A DNA stretch of 64,000 bases from Amycolatopsis aidingensis (GTDB taxonomy: Bacteria > Actinomycetota > Actinomycetes > Mycobacteriales > Pseudonocardiaceae). Below are positions 7,716 to 15,087 of this stretch, in pieces (within the stretch, counting starts at the first letter, position 1; each line of letters opens with the position of its first letter). The notes under the pieces are model-generated. The model did no database searches and was not told the origin of the DNA. It was given only the letters and a program-made list of their open reading frames with translations. Both the position numbers and the translations under genes were made by a program. The DNA lies in the NCBI RefSeq assembly GCF_018885265.1, contig NZ_CP076538.1, positions 2,330,001-2,394,000 on the forward strand. Direction: 5' to 3'.

Positions 7716-8477
7716 TCAAGCCTCCTTCGCCAGTTCCCAGATCGCCTCGGTGAGCAGGGTGGTGAGCACCTCGAAGGTGTCCGCGCCCTCCGCGCCGGTG
7801 GCCTCGGCGGGAGAGCCGCAGTACGCCTCGGTCATCCCCAGCGCGGGAAAGTCCCGCTTGCCCTCGGCCATCGCGGCCGGCATGTCCACGGCGACCCGAG
7901 GCAGCGCGCGCATCCGTGCCGTGTCCACCAGTTCCGGCCGCTCCGCCAGCACCAACGAGGTCTCGTACCGGCCCGCGTGGCACTCGCCTGCCTGGAACTC
8001 CGCGGTGAGCCGTTCGGCGTGCTGCCGCCGCACCAGATCCAGGTAGCCGATCCGTTTGCCGCACCGGGACTCCACCGTGCGCACCGCGCGTCGCAGGGTG
8101 GCCCGGTGTTCCGGCTCGAAGTGGTTGTTCACCAGCAGCACCCTGGGTAGCCCCTGCTCGGCCAGTTGCAGGCAGACGTCCACGACCAGCCCGTGCAGGG
8201 TCTCCTCGCTCACCCCGATCACCCCGGGGAACCGGACGGCGTAGCGGGTGACCCCGTAGGCCAGTGCGGGCAGGATCAGCACCCGTACATCGGGGTCGCC
8301 CTGGAACTGCGCGGCGGCGCGTTCGCACATCCCGGTGGAGATGATGGCGTCCGTGCCCAGTGGGGCGTGCGGCCCGTGCGGCTCGACGGCACCGATCGGC
8401 AGCAGCAGTACCGGTACCCGGTCGCCGGTGCGCAGGGCCGCCACCTGCGGGCAGGTGAGATCGGCGAAGTGGGTCAC
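7716..8477 (-). CDS. Creatininase-family metal-dependent amidohydrolase (candidate N-formylkynurenine formamidase)
   Basis: 253 residues from GTG 8477, overlapping the stop of the flavoprotein gene (GTGA) with GGGGAGG upstream. Creatininase-fold metal ligands are visible in LLPIGAVEPHGPHAPLGTD (Glu, His, Asp; about 30-48), in the NNHFEPEHR segment and in GECHAGRYETS. Characterised family members include creatininase, the mycofactocin protease MftE and ArfB, which removes a formyl group from a formamide. Tryptophan dioxygenase makes N-formylkynurenine and no KynB-type formamidase gene is seen here, so deformylation is an attractive role. Hydrolysis of a later ring-derived intermediate is the alternative. 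Confidence 0.8.
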   Translation of the reverse strand: MTHFADLTCPQVAALRTGDRVPVLLLPIGAVEPHGPHAPLGTDAIISTGMCERAAAQFQGDPDVRVLILPALAYGVTRYAVRFPGVIGVSEETLHGLVVDVCLQLAEQGLPRVLLVNNHFEPEHRATLRRAVRTVESRCGKRIGYLDLVRRQHAERLTAEFQAGECHAGRYETSLVLAERPELVDTARMRALPRVAVDMPAAMAEGKRDFPALGMTEAYCGSPAEATGAEGADTFEVLTTLLTEAIWELAKEA

Positions 8478-10579
8478 GCTGCCTCCCCGTTCGAGGTCGT
8501 GCTGAGCTCCAGGATGCACAGGTCGGCCCGGCCGGCGGCGAGCACCGTGTTCGCCTCGTCTGTCGTGGTCAGGTGACCGCCGACCATGGTGGCCACCCCG
8601 GCCTCGCTGCGCACCCGGTCGGCGAACGCGGTGAGGAAACCGCGACGGTACACCGGGCGGGACTCGGCCACCGTCTGCCCGGCCGCCACGTGGATCAGCG
8701 CGGCCCCCGCCCCGGCCATGGCCGCGGCGAGCTCGACCCCCTCGTCCAGGCGCAGCCCGCCCGGTGCCCAGTCGGTGACGCTCAACCGCACCACGACCGG
8801 CCGGTCACCGGCCGCCGCGCGGACGGCGGCCAGCACCTGAAGCGGGAACCGCAGCCTTGCCTCGGTGTCCCCGCCGTAGTCGTCCGTGCGGTGGTTGCTC
8901 AACGGGGACAGGAAGCAGGCCAGCAGCCCGCCATGCGCGCAGTCCAGCTCCAGCAGGTCGAACCCGGCCCGCACGGCGGCGGTAGCCGCCGCGGCGAAGG
9001 CGGTGCGGATGCGGTCCATATCCTGCTCGTCCATGGCCTTCGGGATGGCGCCGCCCGGCCCGTACGGCAGCGCCGACGCGGCCAGCAGCGGCCAGGCCTG
9101 GTCCGCGGGCAGCGGCAGGTCCACCCCGAACCGCGCGGGCCGTACCGCCCCGCGCCTGCCCGCGTGGCCGAGCCGTACTCCCGCCAGCGTGCCGGCCTCG
9201 TGCGCACGCCCGATCGCCGCCTCCCACGCCGTGCCGTCGCCCTCCAGCACCGGGCAGTCCGGCGAGGTGCGGCCGTCCGCGCACACCGCGACCGGCCCGG
9301 CCAGCACCAGGCCCGGCCCGCCGCGTGCGCGCTCGGCCAGGTCGTCGGGGCCGGTGGCGGTGCACACCGCCCGGTTCGGCAGCACGGTGCCGCCGAGCCG
9401 CAGCGGCACCAGCATCGGTGGCGGCCCGAAAAGGCGCGGCCCGCCACCGCAGAACCAGGCGTCGGTTTCGCGGACGAAATCCGGGTCCCGCTGGGCCAGG
9501 TTGCCGTGGCTGATCCGCCCGCTGCGGGTGAGCAGGTTCATCGCGAACTGCGGTGGTTCCAGCCGGGCATGCCTGCCCACCCTGGCGAAGTAGTCGGCAC
9601 TGTCCGCCGCGGCCTGCTGGAAGCGGTCCACGACCGGGCGCCGCTCCTGCTCGTAGTCGGCCAGTGCCGCCGGGATCGCCGCCGCGGTCCCGCCGTGCCG
9701 CACGAAGGCGTTCGCCAGCGCGATCGCGTCCTCCATCGCCAGTTTGGTTCCCGAGCCGATGGTGAAGTGCGCGGTATGCGCGGCGTCCCCGAGCAGCACC
9801 ACGTTCTCCGCCCGCCAGCTGCGGTTGCGCACCAGCGGGAAGTCCAGCCATACCGACTTGTTCGACAGCAGCCGGTGCCCGGCGAGATCGGCCGCGAACA
9901 GCCGCTCGCAGAACTCGATGCTCTCCCGCTCGCCGAGCTCGTGCAGCCCCGCCGCGCGCCAGGTGGCTTCCGGCGTCTCCACGATGAAGGTACTGGTGTG
10001 CTCGTCGAACGGGTAGGCATGCACCTGGATCATGCCGTGCCCGGTCTCGGCGAAGACGAACCGGAAGGCGTCGAAGACCCGGTCGGTCCCGTACCAGATG
10101 TACTTGCCACCCTGCGGCCGGACCGTGCTGCCGAAGTCCCAGCCGCGGCGGGCCACGCTGTGCACCCCGTCCGCCGCCACCAGCAGGTCGGACTCCGCGG
10201 CCAGCGCGGCCGGATCCGTCACCTCGACGCCGAAGCGCAGCTCGATCCCGAGTTCGGTGCACCGGCGTTGCAGGATGTTCAGCAACCGTTTGCGGGCGAT
10301 CGCGGAGAATCCGTGGCCCCGGCAGCGGCGTAGCTCGCCGCGGTAGGAGATGTCGATGGCGTCCCAGCGGGCGAAGGTGTCGGTGATGTCCAGGAAGCTG
10401 GGGTAGTCGGCATCGCGGAGCGCGCCGAGGGTTTCCTCGGAGAACACCACGCCCCAGCCGAAGGTGGCGTCCGGTGGATTGCGCTCCAGGACGGTGATCT
10501 CGTGCCCGGCGTGCGCCTTCTTCAGCAGGATTCCCAGGTACAGCCCGGAAGGGCCGGCACCGAGCACCGAAACCTTCAT
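8474..10579 (-). CDS. 2-Aminobenzoyl-CoA monooxygenase/reductase-like bifunctional flavoprotein, short at the C terminus
   Basis: 701 residues from ATG 10579, overlapping the upstream LLM stop (ATGA). Residues 1-380 are a class A FAD monooxygenase: dinucleotide motif GAGPSGLYLG at 7-16 and GDAAHTAHFTIGSG near 275-290. From about residue 395 an Old-Yellow-Enzyme-type barrel follows (RLGGTVLPNRAV, HGGLLACFLSPLSNHRTDDYGG, VGGHLTT). This arrangement is that of salicylyl-CoA 5-hydroxylase/2-aminobenzoyl-CoA monooxygenase-reductase proteins, which hydroxylate and reduce the CoA-bound ring. Family members run to roughly 760-780 residues. Here the barrel stops just after GRADLCIL with an unrelated short tail, so the last strand/helix region seems to be missing. 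The reductase half may be weakened or helped by the LLM protein encoded next door. Confidence 0.88.
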   Translation of the reverse strand: MKVSVLGAGPSGLYLGILLKKAHAGHEITVLERNPPDATFGWGVVFSEETLGALRDADYPSFLDITDTFARWDAIDISYRGELRRCRGHGFSAIARKRLLNILQRRCTELGIELRFGVEVTDPAALAAESDLLVAADGVHSVARRGWDFGSTVRPQGGKYIWYGTDRVFDAFRFVFAETGHGMIQVHAYPFDEHTSTFIVETPEATWRAAGLHELGERESIEFCERLFAADLAGHRLLSNKSVWLDFPLVRNRSWRAENVVLLGDAAHTAHFTIGSGTKLAMEDAIALANAFVRHGGTAAAIPAALADYEQERRPVVDRFQQAAADSADYFARVGRHARLEPPQFAMNLLTRSGRISHGNLAQRDPDFVRETDAWFCGGGPRLFGPPPMLVPLRLGGTVLPNRAVCTATGPDDLAERARGGPGLVLAGPVAVCADGRTSPDCPVLEGDGTAWEAAIGRAHEAGTLAGVRLGHAGRRGAVRPARFGVDLPLPADQAWPLLAASALPYGPGGAIPKAMDEQDMDRIRTAFAAAATAAVRAGFDLLELDCAHGGLLACFLSPLSNHRTDDYGGDTEARLRFPLQVLAAVRAAAGDRPVVVRLSVTDWAPGGLRLDEGVELAAAMAGAGAALIHVAAGQTVAESRPVYRRGFLTAFADRVRSEAGVATMVGGHLTTTDEANTVLAAGRADLCILELSTTSNGEAA

Positions 10580-11376
10580 GTGAGGACCTCGGCCAGCCGG
10601 TCGACCTCGGCGAGATCGGGAACGGTTGGCAGCAGCACCAGCTCGTCGCAGCCCGCCTCCCGGTAGCCGCGGACGAAGTCCCGTACGGCACGGGCGCTGG
10701 TCAGGTTCGCGGCGGCGATCCGTTCGGCGAACGGCCCGGTGAAGGCGTAGTAGTCGCGCAGGTAGGCGCCGCCCCGTTCGGGGTCGCCGAGCGCGAAGTA
10801 GCCCTGGCCCCACAGGCGCGGCGCACCCGGCCTGCCGTGGTCGTGCCAGGCGGCCCGTGCCTTGGTCGCCGCGGAGGCGAAGGCCCGCGGCGGGCCGCCG
10901 CCGTGCGCGTACCCGTCGGCATAGCGGGCCATCCTGGCCAGCGCGGCCCCGCTCGCCCCGCCGACCAGCAACTCCATCGAACGTTCACCGCCACGCAGGT
11001 GTGCCAGCTGGGCGGACAGCGTCTCGCCGCGGGTGCGGTGCTCGGCGCCCGCGGCCTCGTAGTCATCTCTGCGCGCGCCCACCGCCAGGCCGAGGGTGAG
11101 CCTGCCGCCGGAGATCGTGTGCACCGAGTCGGCCTGCTTGGCCAGCATCGCGGCACCGCGCAGCGGGCCGATCGCGATCATCGTCGCCAGCCTGACCCGC
11201 TCGGTGACCGCGGCCGCCGCGGACAGCGCGGCGAACGGATCGAGGCTGTCGTAGACCAGCCGGTCCAGGACGGCAAGCGAGGAGAACGGGCCGGCCTCGG
11301 CCCGGCGCGCCCACTCCAGCAGCAGCGCGCCATCGGTGCCCGGTGTCGTGTTCGGCAGTCCGATCCCGACCTTCAC
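10576..11376 (-). CDS. LLM-class flavin- or F420-dependent oxidoreductase
   Basis: 266 residues from GTG 11376. The start begins the canonical first strand (KVGIGLP), and a TANNNT box ends 7 bp upstream, which suits a leaderless mRNA. Luciferase-like features are VRLATMIAIGPLRG (about 75-90), the SGGRLTLGLAVGAR loop (about 100-113) and a TIM-barrel ending. LLM proteins use reduced flavin or F420 for hydride transfer or monooxygenation. The gene is first in the LLM-flavoprotein-creatininase operon and its stop overlaps the flavoprotein start. It may therefore supply a reduction in anthraniloyl-CoA breakdown, possibly making up for the shortened OYE domain. Substrate unknown. Confidence 0.82.
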   Translation of the reverse strand: MKVGIGLPNTTPGTDGALLLEWARRAEAGPFSSLAVLDRLVYDSLDPFAALSAAAAVTERVRLATMIAIGPLRGAAMLAKQADSVHTISGGRLTLGLAVGARRDDYEAAGAEHRTRGETLSAQLAHLRGGERSMELLVGGASGAALARMARYADGYAHGGGPPRAFASAATKARAAWHDHGRPGAPRLWGQGYFALGDPERGGAYLRDYYAFTGPFAERIAAANLTSARAVRDFVRGYREAGCDELVLLPTVPDLAEVDRLAEVLT

Positions 11377-11383
11377 CCGGCTT

Positions 11384-11417
11384 AAATTACACCTCAGTCC
11401 GGTGAGGTGTATAGAGT
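11384..11417. promoter_or_regulatory. Divergent promoter with perfect palindromic operator (PaaX-like regulator candidate site)
   Basis: Arms TACACCTCA (11388-11396) and TGAGGTGTA (11403-11411) are perfectly complementary around the 6-bp spacer GTCCGG. On the - strand, TAATTT (11389-11384) ends 7 bp before the LLM GTG. On the + strand, TAGAGT (11412-11417) ends 6 bp before the regulator GTG at 11424. Both fit actinobacterial -10 boxes of leaderless transcripts. The palindrome fills the gap between them, so one bound protein could block both promoters. The likely ligand-responsive repressor is the adjacent PaaX-type protein. Confidence 0.6.
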
Positions 11418-11423
11418 TGGGGC

Positions 11424-12242
11424 GTGAGTGGTGAGGCCGGACCCGAGCAGGCGCCACAGGAGCTGGTGATGACCCTGCTCGGCAGCTACCTGCGGCCGCG
11501 GCGATACCGGTCGGTATGGGCGGGCGGCCTGGTCGCGCTGCTGGCCGAACTCGGCTTCTCCGCGGGGGCGGCGCGGGTGGCGCTGACCAGGATGGCCCAG
11601 CGGGACCTGCTGGAGCGGCACCGCGACGGCAGGCGGGTGCACTACACGCCGTCCCGGCGCACGCTGGACATCCTGGCCGACGGCGACGAGCGGATCTTCT
11701 CCTTCGGCCGGCGGCGCTCGCCGGACGGGCCGTGGACCCTGCTGTGGCACAGCGTCCCCGAGGACCGCAAGCTGGCAAGGGCGCGGCTGGTGCGCCGGTT
11801 GCGTTTCCTCGGTTTCGGCCCGGTCGGCGACGGCACCTGGCTGGCGCCGCACGACCGCGAGCGGGAGGTCGCCGAGCTGCTGGCCGAACTGGACGTGCGG
11901 GCGCACGCCGGGCTGCTGGTCGGCAGGCCGCCCGCGCCGGTGGATGTGCGGGTGTTCGCGGCCCGTGCCTGGGACCTGGAGGCACTGGCCGAGCGTTATG
12001 CCGCCTTTGTCGCGGAGTTCGAGCGATACCAGAACGCCCGGCTGGACGATGCCACCGCGTTCGCCGTGCGTACCCGGCTGGTGCACGCCTTCCGCCGGTT
12101 TCCGATGCTCGACCCAGAGCTGCCCGCGGCACTGGTGCCACCGCCCCGGCGGCGGGCCGACGCGGTGGCGCTGTTCCACGATCTCTACCCGGCGCTGGCC
12201 GAGGCCGCCGGACGACACTTCGACGAGGTGGTTACCCCGTGA
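11424..12242 (+). CDS. PaaX-type transcriptional regulator
   Basis: 272 residues from GTG 11424, probably leaderless. The N-terminal winged helix (LVMTLLGSYLRPRRYRSVW through ALTRMAQRDLL, about 10-55) with basic wing HRDGRRVHYT is followed by the PaaX central and C-terminal domains, including the PMLDPELPA segment. PaaX-family repressors typically sense an aryl-CoA thioester and release aromatic-CoA pathway promoters. Here the nearest pathway makes anthraniloyl-CoA, so this or a related thioester is the probable effector. The stop overlaps the dioxygenase start (GTGA), which places it first in a regulator-dioxygenase-kynureninase operon. Confidence 0.85.
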   Translation: MSGEAGPEQAPQELVMTLLGSYLRPRRYRSVWAGGLVALLAELGFSAGAARVALTRMAQRDLLERHRDGRRVHYTPSRRTLDILADGDERIFSFGRRRSPDGPWTLLWHSVPEDRKLARARLVRRLRFLGFGPVGDGTWLAPHDREREVAELLAELDVRAHAGLLVGRPPAPVDVRVFAARAWDLEALAERYAAFVAEFERYQNARLDDATAFAVRTRLVHAFRRFPMLDPELPAALVPPPRRRADAVALFHDLYPALAEAAGRHFDEVVTP

Positions 12243-13021
12243 ACGACCAGAACGCCGCACTGACCTACACGTCCTACCTCGCGCTGGACGAGGTGCTTGC
12301 GGCCCAGCGACCGCGTTCGGACGAGCACGACGAGCTGCTGTTCATCGTGATCCACCAGGTGTACGAGCTGTGGTTCAAGCAGATCCTGCACGAACTGGGC
12401 TACGTGCAGGATCGGCTGGCGGCTGGGGACACCGCGCACGCCTCCCGCGGCCTGCGCCGGGTGCTGACCGTGCTGAAGGTCGTGGTGGCGCAGATCGACG
12501 TGCTGGAGACCATGACGCCGAGCCAGTTCGCCGGGTTCCGGGCCAGGCTGGACGCGGCAAGCGGGTTCGAGTCCGCCCAGTTCCGGGAGCTGGAGGCGGT
12601 GCTCGGCAGGCGGGACGAGCGGGTGTTCCGGCACTACCCGGAGGGCAGCGCGGCCAGGCAGCGGATCGCCGACGCGATGTCCCGGCCTTCGCTCTACGAC
12701 TCCTTCCGCGGCTACCTGCGGGTGTGCGGCTACCCGGTGACCGAACGGACCGATGTCCGGCAGCCGGTGGAGCCATCCGAAGAGCTACAGGCGACCCTGC
12801 TGCGGGTGTACGCCGATGATGCCGGGCCGGCGCTGCTGTGCGAGCAGCTGGTGGACCTGGACGAGGGCCTGCAGGAATGGCGGTACCGGCACGTGCAGAT
12901 GGTGCGGCGCACGATCGGGGACAAGGCGGGGACCGGCGGTTCCTCCGGTGCGGGCTATCTGCGCACTACCCTGTTCACGCCCGCGTTTCCCGACCTGTGG
13001 GCGGTACGGAGCAAACTGTGA
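12239..13021 (+). CDS. kynA: Tryptophan 2,3-dioxygenase
   Basis: 260 residues from GTG 12239, overlapping the regulator stop. Diagnostic segments are LTYTSYLALDEVL near the start, IHQVYELWFKQ (about 38-48), and the C-terminal YRHVQMVRRTIG with the haem-ligand His followed by GTGGSSGAGYL. The enzyme inserts O2 into the indole ring of L-tryptophan to give N-formylkynurenine, the first step of the kynurenine route. Length is that of bacterial TDOs. The kynureninase gene overlaps its stop. All expected haem and substrate segments are present, so it should be active. Confidence 0.95.
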   Translation: MNDQNAALTYTSYLALDEVLAAQRPRSDEHDELLFIVIHQVYELWFKQILHELGYVQDRLAAGDTAHASRGLRRVLTVLKVVVAQIDVLETMTPSQFAGFRARLDAASGFESAQFRELEAVLGRRDERVFRHYPEGSAARQRIADAMSRPSLYDSFRGYLRVCGYPVTERTDVRQPVEPSEELQATLLRVYADDAGPALLCEQLVDLDEGLQEWRYRHVQMVRRTIGDKAGTGGSSGAGYLRTTLFTPAFPDLWAVRSKL

Positions 13022-14202
13022 ACCTGGATTCGTTGCGCCGCACGCCGAACGCGCTCGCCGCGGACTACTCGCGGTTCCGGGTCGGCGAGCGCCTGCTGCT
13101 GACCGGGCACTCGCACCAGGCGTGGCCGGATGTCGCCAGGGAGGGCCAGCTGGCCGCCTTCGAGGACGCGGCCGGGGAGGTGGATGCCAAGTGGGCCGCC
13201 GCATCCCGGATGGCCGAGGAGGTGCGCGCCGGGGTGCGGGCGCTGCTGGCCGATGACGGCGAGATCGCCCTCGGCGCCAACACCCATGAGCTGCTGGTCC
13301 GCTTTCTGTCCAGTGTGGACCTCCGGCGGCGGCCGCGGCTGGTGACCACGGACGGGGAGTTCCACTCCGCGCGCAGGCAGCTGGCCCGGCTGGCCGAGGA
13401 GGGCGTCGAGGTGGTGCGGGTGCCGGCGGCACCGGTGGGCACGCTTGCCGAGCGGGTCGCCGCCGCGGTGGACGAGCGCACCGCCGCGGTGCTGGTGTCG
13501 GCGGTGCTGTTCGAGACCGCCCGGATCGTGCCGGGCCTTGACGCGGTGGCGATGGCCTGCGAGGCACGCGGGGCCGAGCTGGTGGTGGACGCCTACCACG
13601 CGCTCGGCGTGCTGCCGCTGCCGCTGCGGGAACTCGGGCTCGACGCTGCCTGGGTGCTCGGTGGCGGGTACAAGTACCTGCAGCTGGGGGAGGGCAACTG
13701 CTTCCTGCGACTGCCCCCGCATGCCGAGCGGCTGCGCCCGGTGATCACCGGCTGGTTCGCCGAGTTCGGCACCCTGGCCGAGGAGCCCGACCCGGACCGG
13801 GTGGCCTACGCCCGCGGCGGGGACCGGTTCGCCGGGGCGACCTACGACCCGACCAGCCACTACCGGGCCGCGCGGGTGCTGCGGTTCCGTGCCGAGCGTG
13901 GGCTCACTCCGGAGTTCCTGCGCACCGTGGCGCAGCATCAGCTCGGCCTGCTCGCCGACCGGTTCGACCGGCTGGACCTGCCGGAGCCGGTGATCACCAG
14001 GGACCGCAGCGTGCCGCTCACCGAGTTCGCCGGATTCCTGGCCCTGCGCTGCCGGGACGCGGCGGGACTACGCCAGGCGCTTGCCGAGCGCGGGGTGTCC
14101 ACCGACAGCCGCGGCGAGTACCTCCGCCTCGGCCCCGCCCCCTACCTTTCCGACGCCCAGCTCGAATCCGCCATCACCGCGCTGGCGAGCTGCTGCACCT
14201 GA
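13018..14202 (+). CDS. kynU: Kynureninase (PLP-dependent)
   Basis: 394 residues from GTG 13018 overlapping the dioxygenase stop. The fold-type-I aminotransferase-like features are LLTGHSHQAWP near 28-38, VVDAYHALGVLPL with the PLP-contacting Asp near 195, and the PLP Lys in GGGYKYLQLGEGNCF near 217. The enzyme cleaves kynurenine to anthranilate plus alanine. Anthranilate would then enter the CoA-ligase branch encoded on the opposite strand. The gene ends the + strand operon and is convergent with an alpha/beta-hydrolase gene 21 bp away. Confidence 0.92.
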   Translation: MNLDSLRRTPNALAADYSRFRVGERLLLTGHSHQAWPDVAREGQLAAFEDAAGEVDAKWAAASRMAEEVRAGVRALLADDGEIALGANTHELLVRFLSSVDLRRRPRLVTTDGEFHSARRQLARLAEEGVEVVRVPAAPVGTLAERVAAAVDERTAAVLVSAVLFETARIVPGLDAVAMACEARGAELVVDAYHALGVLPLPLRELGLDAAWVLGGGYKYLQLGEGNCFLRLPPHAERLRPVITGWFAEFGTLAEEPDPDRVAYARGGDRFAGATYDPTSHYRAARVLRFRAERGLTPEFLRTVAQHQLGLLADRFDRLDLPEPVITRDRSVPLTEFAGFLALRCRDAAGLRQALAERGVSTDSRGEYLRLGPAPYLSDAQLESAITALASCCT

Positions 14203-14223
14203 CGTGGCCGTTCAGCGGGCGGT

Positions 14224-14985
14224 TCAGCGCAGCCGGTCCAGCAGGGGGAGGAGGGCTTGCGGGGCCTCGACGTGGGCGTTGTGGCCAAGGCCGGGCAGCA
14301 CGGTCGACTCGGCGTCCAGCGGGCTGAGGTGCTCGGCCGGGCACATCGGGTCGTGCTCACCCGCGGCCAGCAGGACCCTGGCGCGGCAGGCGGCGAGCAG
14401 GCCGGGCAGGTCCGGGGCGCCGACGCCGAACGCGGCCGGGTCCATGGTCAACCGCCACCCCTCGGCCACCCGCTCGATGCCCGGCTCCAGTGCCGGGGAG
14501 CCGGGCTGCCACAGCCCGGTGAGCCCGGCGACCTTCAGCGCCCGCTCGGCGGCCTCCTGCCGGGATGGGAAGACCCGGTTCGGTTTCCGCGCCAGCCCGG
14601 CCGCCCTGGACAGTTCCTCCTCCGACCAGCGGACCTTGACCCCGAGTGCGCACACCCCGGCCACCGGGACGCCGAACCAGCCGCTGGCCAGCGCCAGCCC
14701 GAGCACCCCGCCGAGCGAGTGCCCGAGCACCACCAGCTCGCGTTCCGCGGGCAGGGTCCCCGCCACCTCGGCGGCCAGCCGCCCGAAGGAGTAGTGCGGA
14801 GCGGGCGCCGAGCGGCCGTGGCCCGGCAGGTCCGGAACGAGCCAGCCACCCGGCCAGCGGTCGGCCAGCTCGCCGGTGAGGCCCTGCCACACCTCCCCGG
14901 TGGCGCCCAATCCGTGCAGCAGCACCAGCACCGGTCCGGTGTCCTGCCCACCCCGCCGTAGGTACACCCGCGTCTCGGCATCCAT
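14224..14985 (-). CDS. Alpha/beta hydrolase
   Basis: 253 residues from ATG 14985. Nucleophile elbow GHSLGG lies near 86-91, the HG oxyanion segment LLHGLGATG near 22-30, a likely acid in AAGEHDPMCP and the catalytic His in LPGLGHNAHVEAP near 238. The class covers esterases, thioesterases and amidases. It is convergent with kynureninase and divergent from the permease. A role as an arylformamidase (eukaryote-type kynurenine formamidases have this fold) or as a thioesterase is possible, but the sequence alone does not show it. Confidence 0.82.
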   Translation of the reverse strand: MDAETRVYLRRGGQDTGPVLVLLHGLGATGEVWQGLTGELADRWPGGWLVPDLPGHGRSAPAPHYSFGRLAAEVAGTLPAERELVVLGHSLGGVLGLALASGWFGVPVAGVCALGVKVRWSEEELSRAAGLARKPNRVFPSRQEAAERALKVAGLTGLWQPGSPALEPGIERVAEGWRLTMDPAAFGVGAPDLPGLLAACRARVLLAAGEHDPMCPAEHLSPLDAESTVLPGLGHNAHVEAPQALLPLLDRLR

Positions 14986-15087
14986 CCCGGCGATCCTGCC
15001 ACAATCCGCCCACCGGAAAAGGATCTTGACGACCGCCGGTGCAGCCGCCGAAGCTCTGCTGATCACTCGTCCGCGGAAGGGGCAGCG

